Assembly: GCA_018350325.1 (NCBI GenBank) | Contig: JAEVLN010000014.1 | Coordinates: forward strand, 2,538,272-2,602,271 | Reading direction: 5' to 3' | DNA length: 64,000 bases | DNA from: Globodera rostochiensis | Lineage: Eukaryota; Nematoda; Chromadorea; Rhabditida; Heteroderidae | In this document: positions 46,501 through 59,300 of the stretch, piece by piece | How the letters are laid out: every line of letters begins with the position of its first letter | Numbering within the stretch: the stretch's first letter is position 1 | The notes under the pieces: generated by a model | Told to the model about the DNA's origin: nothing | Seen by the model: the letters and a program-made list of their open reading frames with translations, nothing else | The model's database searches: none | Program-made: the position numbers and the translations under genes

Positions 46501-49500
46501 CTTTATTTTTTAAATCTGAATTTCTCATCAGATTTATGAAACATCTCCGGAATGTTGAGCTATTCCAAATCATTTCGATCCATTCGCTCTCACACCGAAA
46601 ATCTCTATGATCGGGCAAGGCGTAAATTGGCCGGTTCTTTTCGCCACTCCCCGGTTGGGCCTTCCGGCAACAACGATTTTGGCCCGTCGTCTATTCCCGC
46701 AGAGAAAGCGAGCAGTTCATCAGCTTTTTTAGTTACTCATTGCCAGGACAGAAAAATTGAGGTTTAAAGTGAACAAAGGCAATGAAAAAATCACCGCTTT
46801 TTTTAACCAAAATAAAGACTAATGAAAGAATATTTGACTCTTACGCGTGTCTTGTTTAGAGCCCAGGGGGGTATTTTCTTATTAAACAGTATTTTACGCA
46901 AAACAAATTTAGGAAAGGCAATGGCTGGTGGCCGAAGACTTCACGGCAGACAGGCCTGAACAGCTCTGTGTGATTTCGGGTCAAAGGGTGGAGATGCTCT
47001 CCCATCAGAGCGATAATGGCGAGTTTGTTCGTGTCACACTGCTGGTGAACAACAACAACAACGTTTCGTCAAGCAGTGGACGAACGAAATCGACGGGATT
47101 CGTCCCACGGCGCATCCTCGTGGCCGCGACGGCATCGCATACTACGCCAGAATGTGGTGGGTTTAAAATTGGAAATTTTAATTTTCATGATTGCCTGAAG
47201 GCAAATGCACCGTTAGGAAATGAAAATATTCTGCTTGGCAAGTGAGGCATTTGACCTCGCCAGTGGGGGAGGGGTGGCATTTGCTGGGTAAACAGAGATC
47301 CATGACAGCCGTTAAAGTGCCAGTAACGGGCATGAGGGGGAGTGCTTAAGCAATAAAATTTGTCGCGGGGGAGGGGAGCGGGCGTTTCCCCCCCCCCCTT
47401 TCTCCGCCATCCACTGCGAGTGTTTTTTGGGTTTGCGTCCGTTCAGCGCCTCTTCCTCCAATTCTCGTAGAACTCACTCGTTCAAAAAACCGAGGTTTGA
47501 CCTGTTCCTGTTTCTTGTGTTATGTTAAAATTGAATTTGTGGGAATTCTTAACGTCCGCCAGCCAAAGGCAAATAAACACTAAAAATGCCATAGAAATTA
47601 AGGACGTGAGCACACATTATATGAAGAGTGCAGCGGCATTCCTCTCCTTTACTTTGAAATATCGATTTTGGCGAAATCCGCCTTTTTGTGCTACCTTGTT
47701 GCGTTTATTGGCACTGGCATTTCTGTCTACGGCATTGCTTCCTCGGGAATTGTTATTTCTTTTGTTTTACAAACGTAACTTCTGCATTTACCAGCCCTAT
47801 TGGATCGAAAGTAGTTTTGAATCTATAATTAAATAAAAAAAGACTGCACTGAGCTTTGCTGAGTTGGGAAAGTTACTGCGCGCCCAATCAGTATAAAGCA
47901 TTTTGTCCGAGCAAAAAAAGCCTTTTTCATTTCACGTCTTTGCTTGGCCTCGCAAATAATTAGCTAATGCCGGAAGAGATTCAGTTGCTCCGGGTGAGCA
48001 GAGGAGGAGGGGGAGGTGAGGCGAAGGGATCTTCTTCATTCCCTGCGGGGGGGGGGAGGCTCAGCTTCCTTTTATTCTTTTCTTTATCTCCTCCTCCCTT
48101 CATCTCCCATTACCATTCTTTCCTTTCTTCCACTTACCTTTTTGCTGCCTTTCCGCTCTTTTGAGGGCGTCTTTTTTTCTATCTGCGATTGAACAAACTT
48201 ACACAGCGAAAATTTTGTTCGTTTTAGCCGCTTTTCCACGTATTAATCGTTCGTTTCGTTCGCGTGTTATATCCGATATGCTCTCGTCCGTTCGTCCGCC
48301 CGTTCGTTCTGTCCAAAGCGCATGTTTGTTCACTTCCAACCTTCATCCTCCTTCAAATCGAGTCCATCATCTTTTTTAATCATTTCAGTCAACTTCTTGA
48401 AAATCGATTTGTGTGCAATATTTTCATTACAACCAAATCTCGTAGATAAGCCCGTAATTGGTGGACTGTACGGCTGTGTTGCGCCCACTACTTTCTGAAA
48501 TTCTGATTCCGACAATGCTTTCGCGACGATTTGGCCGATCCCAAACCATCGAGGAGGACCACAACAAAGACGTTGAAAGCTGCTCGAAGAAGGAGCAGCA
48601 TCAACAGCGGAAAAAACTGTCCGCGATTAATTTAATGATGTTTCATAAAATGACGTGCAAATGTTTGTAGGTCTGCAGCGGCGATCTTTAATGGATTTAA
48701 CGAAGCAGCAAATTTCGCGACACGTCATAACCCGGTCAAAAAGTCTTCCTTTTCATACATTCGTTGGCCAACTTTCTCTCCACAACAATCGGTCAAAAAG
48801 AAAAGTGCGGATGAATGTTGTTGCTGTTCTTCTTCTCCTCAGGCACGTGCGTTCAGAAATGCGTTTTCTTGGGTTGTCAATTACTCGAAGCCAGAATAAG
48901 CCTATCCTTTTTACTTTTGGCTGCAGGTACCGAAATCGGCAAAAAGTTTCCCTTCAAAAGGGACCTCCGAAATGGAGGCTTTTGGTGGCTTACCAAAGCG
49001 TTTTTCGTTTGCGATCAATCGCAAAAAATGGTTTTCGACTTCCACCACCGTCGAGCACAACGGACGTGCCACCGCGGAGAGTTCACGACGGACAAGCACT
49101 TCTGAATTGCCTTCAGTTGTTTTGTCCATTACTAATTCAGAAAAAGGTGTAGGTCCATAATTAAAAAGAAAAAAAAATATAAAAATTTCCAAACGGTGCA
49201 AAAAAAAATGATTTCAAACAATTCAATTGGTTTTATAATGCAGGGGTGAGTCAAAAGAAAATTTTTTAGAGTTTCAATAAATTAGAAAGTATTTTCTTTT
49301 TTAATTTTTGGAATCGAAGCGAAAGAAAAAAAACCTTTAAATTATCGAGCGAAAGGTTTCGACCCACCTCTGTTATATCGTGTCATTTTTGTATAATCTA
49401 ACCAAATTTCAGAATCGCCGTCGGGGATCAGTTCACAATCTCCAGCGGATGAGACGCATACCCTCGCGACTGCATTAAGTGCCAAACGGACATCGATACG

Positions 49501-52500
49501 GTCTGTTTTTTCTTTTCCAAATTGCCTTATGATTGAATCCAATTCAATTAAGAATAATTTCCCGATCATAAAATAGAATTGGCCCCCGTAAACTATTTAT
49601 TCATAGCAAAATGTATGTAAATTGCTTATAAGCATAGGATTTCTTCTCATCTTATCGAAGAGAAAATTAATGCTTTTTTAAATTTTCGTTTTTTTGGAAA
49701 CTCAGCGAAATTAAAAGTTTTTGGGAGTGAAAGGAATGAAATCAGCCAATCTGAACTTTTTGAATTATTGACCTATCAAATTGAAGTTCAATAAGTCCGC
49801 CATTCCATCTTTGTAAAGAAGTCATCCCGCACTCCCCTTCATTAGACCAACCGTTCGATTCCGTGGTGGGGGGGGGACGTTTGAATAATTGAATTCGCCT
49901 TAATTTTGCCGTCTTCGTTGGGTTTGGTGGTGGGTGAGTAGTGGGCAGTGGAGGGGGGGGGGGAGCGTCAGCTGCAGCACCCCCCCCCCCTTTTTTCCTC
50001 TGATAAACTTCCTCCCCTCCTCCCCCCCCCCCTTCCTTTCGCCAGCCGCGGCAAATTTCATTTGCCAAATTCGCCACGAATAAGCACTCCATGCATGGAG
50101 GAGGACCGACCCTCCTCCCCTCCACGGCTTTTTCCATTTTTTTTTTCTACTTCAAATATGCGGGAGTGAACCCTTCGTATTCGATTTTATTTATTCTGCT
50201 GCTGTTCACCGCTTTTCGTGTAGCACACCAACCTATTGATCCATTCCATTTTCTCCAACTTAAACGGTCCAAAATAAACAACCGTTTGTGATAGTGGGCG
50301 ATGATGAGCATATTGCGCCTCAAAGTTGCCAATAATGCCGGGGAGGGGGGGGGATTATTGTGCGCTTACCTCGCCTAAAAGTGGTGGGGAAAGAAGTGCA
50401 TTAGTCGTCGTTGGATGCTCGGGACGCGTTGGAGGGAACGGGGGGGGGTGGAGGGGGGAGGGGATCCTTTCGCTTTTGCTTAATTCAGTCGACTGAGTGA
50501 GTCGTCGGGCTTTTTTAATTCCCGCCCCCCCCCCCCCCCTCCACTCCTTTCTTTCGTTTGTCCTCCCCTCCAGCGGAAGTCCATAATTTCTGCGCCTGCT
50601 CTAGGCAAACATCAGCGCCATATATTCCTTTTTTGGAGAGTTGAAATGGAGAAGCCGCAGTTCGCACTCGTCTTGGGTGTGAAACGCAAAATTTGTAGGG
50701 GGAATTTCATAACATTTTTTTTTGCATTGTCATATTTGTGGGAGGGTGGCGAATTGCAAAAATAAGTCGCGTTCTGTCACCTATTCCTTTCTCAGTGCTC
50801 TCTCCCCTCCCCTCGTTTTTCATCATTTTCCTTCCACCAATTTCCGGGTTTTTAACCTTTTGATGAAATTTTCCGCATATTCGTATCGCCCTTGGCGAAT
50901 CGACTTTTCGCATAGGGCGTGGGACATCATCATCATCACCATCCCTCCTCCTCCTCCTCACTGCGGCCATTAACATTTTGCTGCTAGCGAGAAAACAATT
51001 ATTGCCTCCTTTTCCCGCCGCCCTTTCTCTTTCCCTCTCTCTCTCTTTTCCCCTTCCCTCGGGCAATGTGCGTTCAATGCCCACGGCAAAGTCCTCTCGA
51101 CCCACACTCTTTGACAACGACAGCCGCCACATTCTTCTTTGTTCAGTGGTTGTTGTGAATGGTTTTGTGGGTGGGAGGGGGTCGGGGGGCAAGGGCGAGA
51201 GGGGGTGGGGGATGAAGGACAAAATGCAGTTAGCATTGGCACGAAATGTCCAGATGCGATTTCCTGAATGGAGGACACAATTGTTCTCATTGTTACCTTA
51301 TTGTCACAGCCTGTGTGAAACTTTTGAAGGGCATTTTTTAGTTGAGGAGCCAATTTTCTCAAGGGGCAATTTTCCTTCCAAATTTTTCCCGTTTTCACCA
51401 ATTGATTTTGAAAGTCCAAATACACTTTTTTCAGCCGTTTCTTCTCGTCAAATCAGTCCACCTCCAAATCGTCTCACCATCATAACCACCATCCCCAGCG
51501 GCCGCCTTCAAATCCAAACGTCACGTTCGACCAGCCCTGCACCTCCTTCGACCAGTCATCATCGTCGTCGTTCCATTCTTCGGCTGTCGCTTCCAATTCC
51601 GGCGTCGATCTTCTGCCCGTTTCGCCTCCTCCTCCTCCCGTCCTCTCCTCCGTTTGTCATCCGTCATCATCACCTCCATCATCATCTACAACGGCCACAA
51701 CAACTCTCCCCCAACCTTTGCCCTCTTCTGCCATCACAAGGGCTAGTGATCCGGACCTTCCGCCTCCCATGAGTCAGTTGAGCAGTGCTGTTGGCACAAC
51801 TGAAGCGGTGAACGGCGAGGGATTGGCACAGCAGCCGAACAGCTTGGAGGTAATGTTGCTAAACACCCAGTTAAAATAGAATTTCTAGACTCGAAAACAT
51901 GATTTCTCGTTTACGGTATTTATTTGTGAATTTATATTTTATTGAAAATGAATTTTCTAGCATTATCATTTCGAACATCATTATAACTTTTTTCGGGATT
52001 TTAAATATTTAATATTCTTGTTATTCCATCGATTATTCTTCATTTCCTTTGCGTTATTTCTTTCTTTTTCTGTTAATCCTCGGGCCGGCCCAATGACATT
52101 CGTCCGCCTTAGTTTATTACGTAACAGTTCATTTTTTTGTTCTGTTAATTATGCTCGGTCTCGCGCATGAAGTTGTCCGTTTGTCGTTATAAACATGAGC
52201 ATTAGTTGTTGTTCGACATTTCCCATTACTTTTTTTCGCCAACTTTTCCCACTCTCTGGCAGCCTCTCATTGTCTTCTCTGCCGCCTCTTTCTGCCAAAT
52301 TGATCTAATTTTTGTCTTAGAATTTGAGCCAACTCTCTCGATCCCCCCCCCCCCCCCCCCCCCCCCCCTCCCTCTTCTTCCTCCTCCCCCCACGATCTCG
52401 CGAAGAAAAAAGGGGGGGGGGCATTGGTTAAGGGAAGAAAACGCACAAACACATCCCACAGCCCGTCATCGGCTGAATCTGCAATCGATGTGAAAGAATG

Positions 52501-55151
52501 TCTTTTCAGTTGGCCATATCCTTCACATCAATTGCCATAACAGAAAGTGGCGACAGTTCAATATTAGAAATCCAAGCAAATATTAATTGTATTGTTTTTT
52601 CATTTATCAAAAATTGCATGATTTTATGGGTTTCTATTGCCTTTTTTTGTTAATTTTTTTTCTGTTCGAACTAATTTTTCACCTTTTTTCAGATGGCTGG
52701 CGAATCGAACAACGCGTGTCTGGCTACCGATGAGGCCACCAGCAGCTTAACGAATGCGGCGTCCAACACACCGGTGGAGGCGATGAGTTCGGAAGAGAGC
52801 GCCCGACTCAAAAGAAGGTATATATTTCTTCCAACTTTCGATCATCAGCCAATATTTTTACAACTATTTTAGAAGAAATTACGTACCTTCATGTAATGAT
52901 ATGGCTTTTTCTAAATTTATTCTTTAAACACGCCACAAAATTTACATATTTCAAAGAGCCCGCTGTCTCCCATTTTTTTGGAGTAACGTGACGCGCACGT
53001 CGAAAAAAGGACACCCCCCCCCCGCCTCCCCCCCCCCCCCCGCGGGGAGGGACCCTTTTGTTTCTTACAATCGAGAATGAATGTCACATTCACATATTTT
53101 TAGTTATGTTCTGCAAGAATTGGTGGAGTCCGAGCGCACGTACGTCCAGGACTTGGCTTCCATCTCAGGTTTAAAATAAAAATGGGCGGGCTTATTCGTC
53201 AATGCTTTACGGGGGTTATCACTCACTAATAATTGGCGTTTCGTCTGCATAAACACAACCATTTAATTCGTTCAATAGACGGTTACATCGCCTCTCTGCG
53301 GGAGATGGAACTGAGCGACGAGGACAGGGAGAAGGTGAAGATCATCTTCGCCAACATCGAACAGATTCTCGACTTCCACAAAACGTTCTTTCTGAAAGAG
53401 GTTGAGAAAAGTTTACACGACCACGACGCGGCAGGGAATGCCTTCATTAAATACGTAATTGCTAAAAAATAATTATTAAGTATTTCTTTTGTTTTTATTT
53501 TGTAGGAACGTCGTCTGCACACATTTTATGTCAAATATTGCCAAAACAAGCCAAAGTCGGATTTCCTGGTCAGCCAGGACTCTTTTGAGCAGCTGTTCTC
53601 CGACATCAAAGAGAAGCTGGGACACAAAGTGGCACTTTCCGATCTGCTAATTAAACCCGTGCAACGGATCACAAAGTGAATTTTCCTTTTATCATTAAAA
53701 CTTATGGTTGGTCGAGCTGTGTTCTAATAATGTGCCGAATCAGACAAGGGCATAGCCAGAGACCTCGGGTTTCGGGAGAGGGACAAGCCAAAAAATTGTT
53801 TTCTAAGTGTGTATTTTCAGTTTTTACTGCCTTTTCTTTAAACATTTATTCCAAAAAATGTTCGATTTTAGGGAATGCATTTTCCATATATTTACTGACT
53901 GCACTTTTGTTAGGGAATTTCTTTGTTTGGAAACTGCGCTCTCTCCCCGCCGCTTTGTCTGCCCGCCTTCCCTCTAACACAGTCACTTTATTGTTCAGGT
54001 ATCAGCTGATGCTCAGCGATATTCTCAAGTACACGCACCGATCCGGCGACAACGCTGAAGTGTTGGAGCGCGCGCACGACATTATGCGCGTGGTGCCGAA
54101 AGCGTGCGACGATATGATGCAGGTCGGACGCCTGCAGGGCTTCCAGGGCAATCTTACCGCGCAGGGAAGGCTGATTTTCCAGGTCAGTCGTTGTTGGCCA
54201 AGACGGAAATGTCCAATCGCCAAATTGCATTTTTAGGGCACTTTGTTCATCTCCGACGGAGGCGTTTTCCAGCCGTTTAAGGGCAAAGAGCGGCGGGTGT
54301 TTCTTTTCGAGCAGTCCGTTATCATCGCCGAATGCATTCCGCCGAGGAAGGAGTACGGAAATCCGACGTACAACTTCAAGAACCAAATAATGGTTGGCCA
54401 TAGCCACTAGTTTTTTTTTAATTTAATGAAAATATTTTGAATTATAATATTGTATTTACTTTGGTCGCCAAGCCCATCCATTATGTATTTCAGCTCAGCA
54501 TTGTGCTCAATTAGGTTTTTTTAATAATTTTTAATTTCTTTTCAGGTTAACAAAATGATGCTAGACGAGAGGGTCCCCGACGAACCGTTGCGTTTTGTCC
54601 TTCAAAGCAGCGACCCAAATCAACAGGCCACTTACGTGGCGCAGGCGGCGTCTGCCGACGACAAAGAGCAGTGGTTGGCCAAATTGTCGGCACAATTGGA
54701 CCAACAAAAGGTGGCAGCGTGTTGATATTTGAATTGAGCAACGAACATTTCACCTTTTTAGACATTTTTGAACGCTTTGGTCGACCCGAAGAGGTATCAG
54801 AATCAGTTGGCCAATTCCATTGGAGCCATTAGCTTGTGAGTTTTTAAATTTCCGGATGGGATTGGGCATCTTTATTTGTTATATTTTTGGGTCGTAACGA
54901 ACTAATTTTATTTAATCAATTTATAACAAATTTTTGCTGAACCAGGAGCGGCAAAAAGGACAGCAGCGGGAGTTTGGGCACGCCGACGTCCCCCGCCCCG
55001 CCGTCCTCCGTCGGCGGAACGTCGCCCACCAAACCGTTGTCCGCGCCACATAAATCTTCGAGCTCCAAACTGTTCGGATTTGGCGGTATGCCTTTGTTGT
55101 GTTTAACCGTTTAAGTGATTCTAAAGCCGTTTAGGGAAGTCGAAGTCCTGA
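37504..55151 (+). CDS. unc-73: UNC-73/Trio/Kalirin-type dual Rho guanine nucleotide exchange factor
   Basis: More than 30 exons across 17.6 kb follow Trio domain order. SEC14-like N-terminus: [56 protein letters not shown]. Then a long run of spectrin repeats (about 38600-42650). DH1: [47 protein letters not shown]1: [26 protein letters not shown]. An SH3-like segment at 46915-47160 ([26 protein letters not shown]). Ser/Pro-rich linkers. DH2: [42 protein letters not shown]2: [21 protein letters not shown] Ser-rich tail ends at TGA 55149-55151. Trio DH1 activates Rac/RhoG and DH2 activates RhoA in axon guidance, cell migration and neurotransmission. No kinase domain is seen, as in C. elegans UNC-73. 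Some linker exons are inferred. Confidence 0.95.
46552..46764 (+). CDS. unc-73: Alternative first exon of the unc-73/Trio gene (GEF2-only isoform)
   Basis: ATG at 46552 opens [20 protein letters not shown] and continues, Ser/Arg rich, to HCQDRKIE. It ends in phase 0, exactly the phase needed to join the SH3-like exon at 46915 ([11 protein letters not shown]). The preceding exon of the long form (ending SVQQRQ at about 45480) also ends in phase 0 and uses the same acceptor. An in-frame TGA at 46537-46539 blocks read-in from upstream, so this exon can only start a protein. C. elegans unc-73 is known to make isoforms containing only the second RhoGEF module, and this exon fits such an isoform. 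Confidence 0.7.
48514..48623 (+). CDS. unc-73: Possible second alternative first exon of the unc-73/Trio gene
   Basis: ATG at 48514 opens [20 protein letters not shown] and continues, charged, to RKKL. A weak GTCCGC donor would leave phase 2, which matches the exon at about 48669 ([20 protein letters not shown]). The start is basic and MLS-like, as in the exon at 46552. The donor is poor, so this is only a candidate. Confidence 0.4.
49500..51430 (+). other. Large intron of the unc-73/Trio gene with poly-G/C tracts
   Basis: No exon is supported between the exon ending near 49500 (SAKRTSIR) and the one beginning near 51430 ([20 protein letters not shown]). The open frames at 50700-51200 are low-complexity. 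Several G/C runs of 8-14 bases occur, for example at about 49866, 49951, 49980 and 50524. Confidence 0.5.
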
Positions 55152-56339
55152 TTCAACAGCGTCTTCCTCCCCTTCCCCTTCAACAGTTGCGCGATGGCCA
55201 TTCCCTTTTCCATCACACAAAACACTTTATTCCCAACACAAAACACTTTCTTTACCCCCCCCCCCCCCTCCCTCTTCTTTTTTTGTGTAATTCAGTCTCA
55301 TTTGATGGCATTTTTGAGCCGGTTCTCATAATTTACAGCCCTTTCAATTCGGCAAACGCTCTATAAACAAACAAACCAAAAGCTAACTTTTGTTTTGTTC
55401 AATTTTCCAAAGCTCACACTTTTAGGTATTTAAGATAAAGGGGGGTGAATGGAGATGGGGGCAAAAAAGGTTTTATAATTATTGATTCTCTCGAGAATTG
55501 TTTTTATTAAGATCTTCAACGCGTGTTGTTTTTAAACCAAAGTTATCATTTTGGAGTGAATTAGGTATGTTTAGTGTGTGCACGTGCATTTCCTAAATTG
55601 AAATGGGCGTGCGTTGCCGGGAGGGATGTTGTCCCCTCCCCTCCTTTTGATTCCCCTCTCCTCCTCCCTCTCTGTCTGTTCATTATTCCGTGTCAATTTC
55701 CCCCCCCCCCCCCCCTCAAACCAAAAACGTATAATTTATAATTCACAATAGCGTCCGCCATTTGTTCATAACTTTTTGTTTACGTACCATTAAATAGTAT
55801 AATTTTATTAAAATTGCAATTACTACATACCTACTGTATACGTTTAATTGTTTTCGGCACTTACATAAGTCCGGGAATGGAGCATTTTTAAGAAAAATAA
55901 AATTTTGTTATGAAAACTGCCATCGATTTGCTCTGTTAGTAAGGAAAATGAATGGACACGTTAACAATTTGATTGATTTAAAATAAGAATTGTAAATTGT
56001 CGATTTAAAAAAACAAAAATTGAAGGTGAAAGTACGCAATGGGTGGTGGGAGGTGGGGAGGAAAACCATTGGATTTTGGAAATAAAAGTTGGTGGGGCAT
56101 AAAGCTTTTACCGGAAAAGATGGGGGGGGGGGGGATTTAAGGAAAGGCAAAAACAAACGATCAAGCAGATGGAGTAAACAATAGCTTTTGTCGGTCTTCA
56201 TTCAATCGCATTTAATGGCAGGGCACAAAGACAGAGAATAGGAACTTTTCGGCATGGGTGGAACATCGGCAACAACCACTGCTTATGCGAGTATAAGCTG
56301 AAAATTCATAAGCCGGTCAATTGGCGGCACGCATTCGTT
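55152..56339. other. Convergent intergenic region between the RhoGEF and BTB/zinc-finger genes
   Basis: 3' flanks of both genes. It contains poly-C tracts near 55256 and 55700, a poly-G tract near 56120, and AT-rich stretches. No gene is seen. Confidence 0.5.
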
Positions 56340-59300
56340 TCATAACAATTTCGGTGTGCCGTTGGAGTCGTCGACGACGCCCGTCGTCACCGGCGACTGT
56401 TCGCTGTGCTGCGGAGGCGGCGGCGGCGACCCGAGCAGTGAGGAGGCCAACAATTTTTGTTGGGCGGCGATCAGTTGGGCGAGCAGATGTTGCTGATCAA
56501 CAACGACGGACGGAAGGAACGGCGACGCACTGAGAAGAAGCGGCGGCGCGGGAAGTGCCGACGGGAACAGACCGCCGCCGGAGACAGTGCCGGCCGGCGA
56601 CAATGGCGAGTCGGGCAGAGAGGCACCACCGACTGAAGAGAACACGCCGGAGAGCAGCGACAGACCGTTGAGGGGACTGAACCATTTGGGGGATTTAGAC
56701 GGAAATCCTCCATGTTTTTGAGCTAACAAAATGAACGTGCAGATGATCAACATAAAGCCCTGCCGTGTCCACCCACCTTCCGCCGTTCTGTTGATGAACA
56801 ACTGTTTCGGTTGGAGCCGTCATGCCCGCCATTGGGGTCACGCTTGGCAGTGTTCCCGTCCGTGCTCGCTGGTGCTTTTGGACTTTGTGCTGTTCCAACG
56901 CGACCATCGTACGTCCCCTAAAGGGACGGAACGTTGAAATGTATAAAATGTGTGGGCGAGAGGGGGGGGGGGGGAGGAGTCCGACCTGTCGGCGAACCAT
57001 TTTTGCACAAAGGGTTAATGAGGTCTTTTGCTCTTCGATCACTCACTTGAAGTTGCATTGGTCGCAAGGGAATGCTCGCGCACTGCTTGGCGTCGGCGGC
57101 GTTGCGGGTGCGGATGCGCTAATGGGCGGTGTTTGCTGCTGGTGGTTTCGGGTGGCCGTCGGCACTGTTTTCTCTATTTGCTGATATTCGTCCATTTTGA
57201 CCACGCGGGGGCCTGTCGAATGCACAGACAAAAGATGTTCGTACATTGCCTGAAGGCAAAAGGAAATTCTCCCGAATTTGAAAATTGTCCTCCCCCCCCC
57301 CTTTCGCCCGCGTCCGCCGCTTACTTCGTGCCCATTCGCTTTGAATTGGCACTGTTCTTGTTCGTCGTCAGCCTGCACTTCCACGTCCGACTCGCCGCCC
57401 TTCGCCGGCATCGCGCACACATAGACGGCATCCTTCAAGCAGTCCGCTACGTGGCGGTGGATGTGCTTGTCCAGCATGGCCGGGCTTTTCGACACGTGCT
57501 TGCAGCCAATCAGAGGACATTTGCGTGAAGCTGAGGGAAGAATGAAGTAGACTTTGAAAAGCGAGTCGAGAGTCTCGACTCGAGACCCCCCCCCAATCGG
57601 TAGGATGAGTCGAAGAAGGACTTGCCTAAATCGATGGACTCCGGCAATGCGATCTGATGACGGTAATACTTGTGGAAGTGGATGTAACGAGCTTCTCTGA
57701 AGGGATACAGTTTTGTTGTGGTTGGTGATTGGTCGTTTGTCCGTCTCTCCGACCTGGTGGTGAACTGGCAGCCCTCCTCCTCACATCGAATGGGCGGATT
57801 CCGATGGTAAATGGTCACGTGATAGCTGACCGAGTTGTAGCGACCGTACACTTTGTTGCACACCAAACACCGGTAGCCTGAAAGATCGTCCGCTTACAAG
57901 TCAATGGAAGTTTCGGCGATTTTATTCTCATTAAAAACAGAAGCAATTTCCGTTTTTGGTTGACAGAACTGACCTTTTTTGACGATTTGAATGTACTTCT
58001 TGTTGCGACACCAGCCTAATGGGGGAAATGAGTCACCGATTGTCCGAAGTTTCCGTGGCTTTTTGGATTTTTACCCTCTTTATCGTTGGACGGCACCAGA
58101 ATGTTGGCACCACCAGACGACGGAACACTGCCGCAAAGGTCGCCGGTGTCCTGCTGTTCGGTGGACACGGAGGAGGAGAGGGAGGAGGCGGCCGCACTTT
58201 CCGAAGGGGCCACGGTGGTCGACGACACCGACCGGTCCGTGATGGCGGACGTTTTGCCGTCCACGGGAAGAGCACTAAAACTTTCGAAATCGGTGATCTC
58301 GAGTACGGTTCAGCCCCGACCCCCGACATGGCCAACCCCGACCCCGACTTTTCCGCCCCCGAGGGGTCGGGCTGAACCCTAATCTCGAGAATTGAGGGCT
58401 TTTCCTCTCCCTGACGGCATTCATTTCGGGCGTTTTCTCTTCCTATCGGGACTGCCGTGAGTTGTCAGTGATCACCGAACTGCTTCCCCGGCATGCCCCA
58501 GAAGCTTTAAAGACCCCCCTGCTACCGGTTAAAATTAATGGTTTTTGAGTGTTAGCCGACATTTTTTATGGTCCGTCTTCGCCAGTTCCATCGTCCATAG
58601 TGATGTGATCGCCTTACATAAACAACTCCGACATCCTCCAAATCCCCTCTAATTGATGATGAAAAAGAGTGGGAGGGGAGGGGGGGGGGATTAGAGCACA
58701 AATACAAGCAAAACGTCCGATGTTTCTTTTCGTGATATGTTCAGCCAACCCTTTTCGGCTAATCCGCGAAAAAAACAACGTTTAGGATTATTATGCTCAC
58801 CCTCTGCTGAACATTTCGGCCAATAAGACGGACATTGGCATTGGGGCGGCGGCGGATGACGTTGGACAAAGTGACAACGACTGAATGTGCGGATGTTGTT
58901 GTTGAAATTGTTGTTGTTGCTGTTGCTGAAGCAACGACTGAAGCTGGAGATATGCTGAATTGGCATGACAAATATGAGGTTTTTGAGCTTGATCGAGATC
59001 AGGCTGGATGATCTTTAGAACGAAGGTGATCAAGAGCACTAATGGACTCATTCCATGGGGGGGGGATGGTTGGGGATGACATCAACAGAAAAAAGTGATT
59101 GAAGCTCATACAAAACTCACCCAAGTACAGTGGCAACGTATTTTCGTTGTTCGGCATCGGTTGGAAGTTGACGGACCCGGAAGAGGAAGAGGAGCCTGAC
59201 GCTGTGGAGGAGACGGGGCTGGGCAGAGGAAAAGCGGCCGGAAGGGAAGAGGCTGAGAGGAGGAACTTGCCGAGAAGTGAAGACACTTCCAGGTCGGGAG

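Noticed and set aside
50978..51772. 264-residue plus-strand frame starting [12 protein letters not shown]
   Set aside because: The first part is low-complexity intron. The true exon begins near 51430 in another frame ([20 protein letters not shown]), in phase with the unc-73/Trio transcript.
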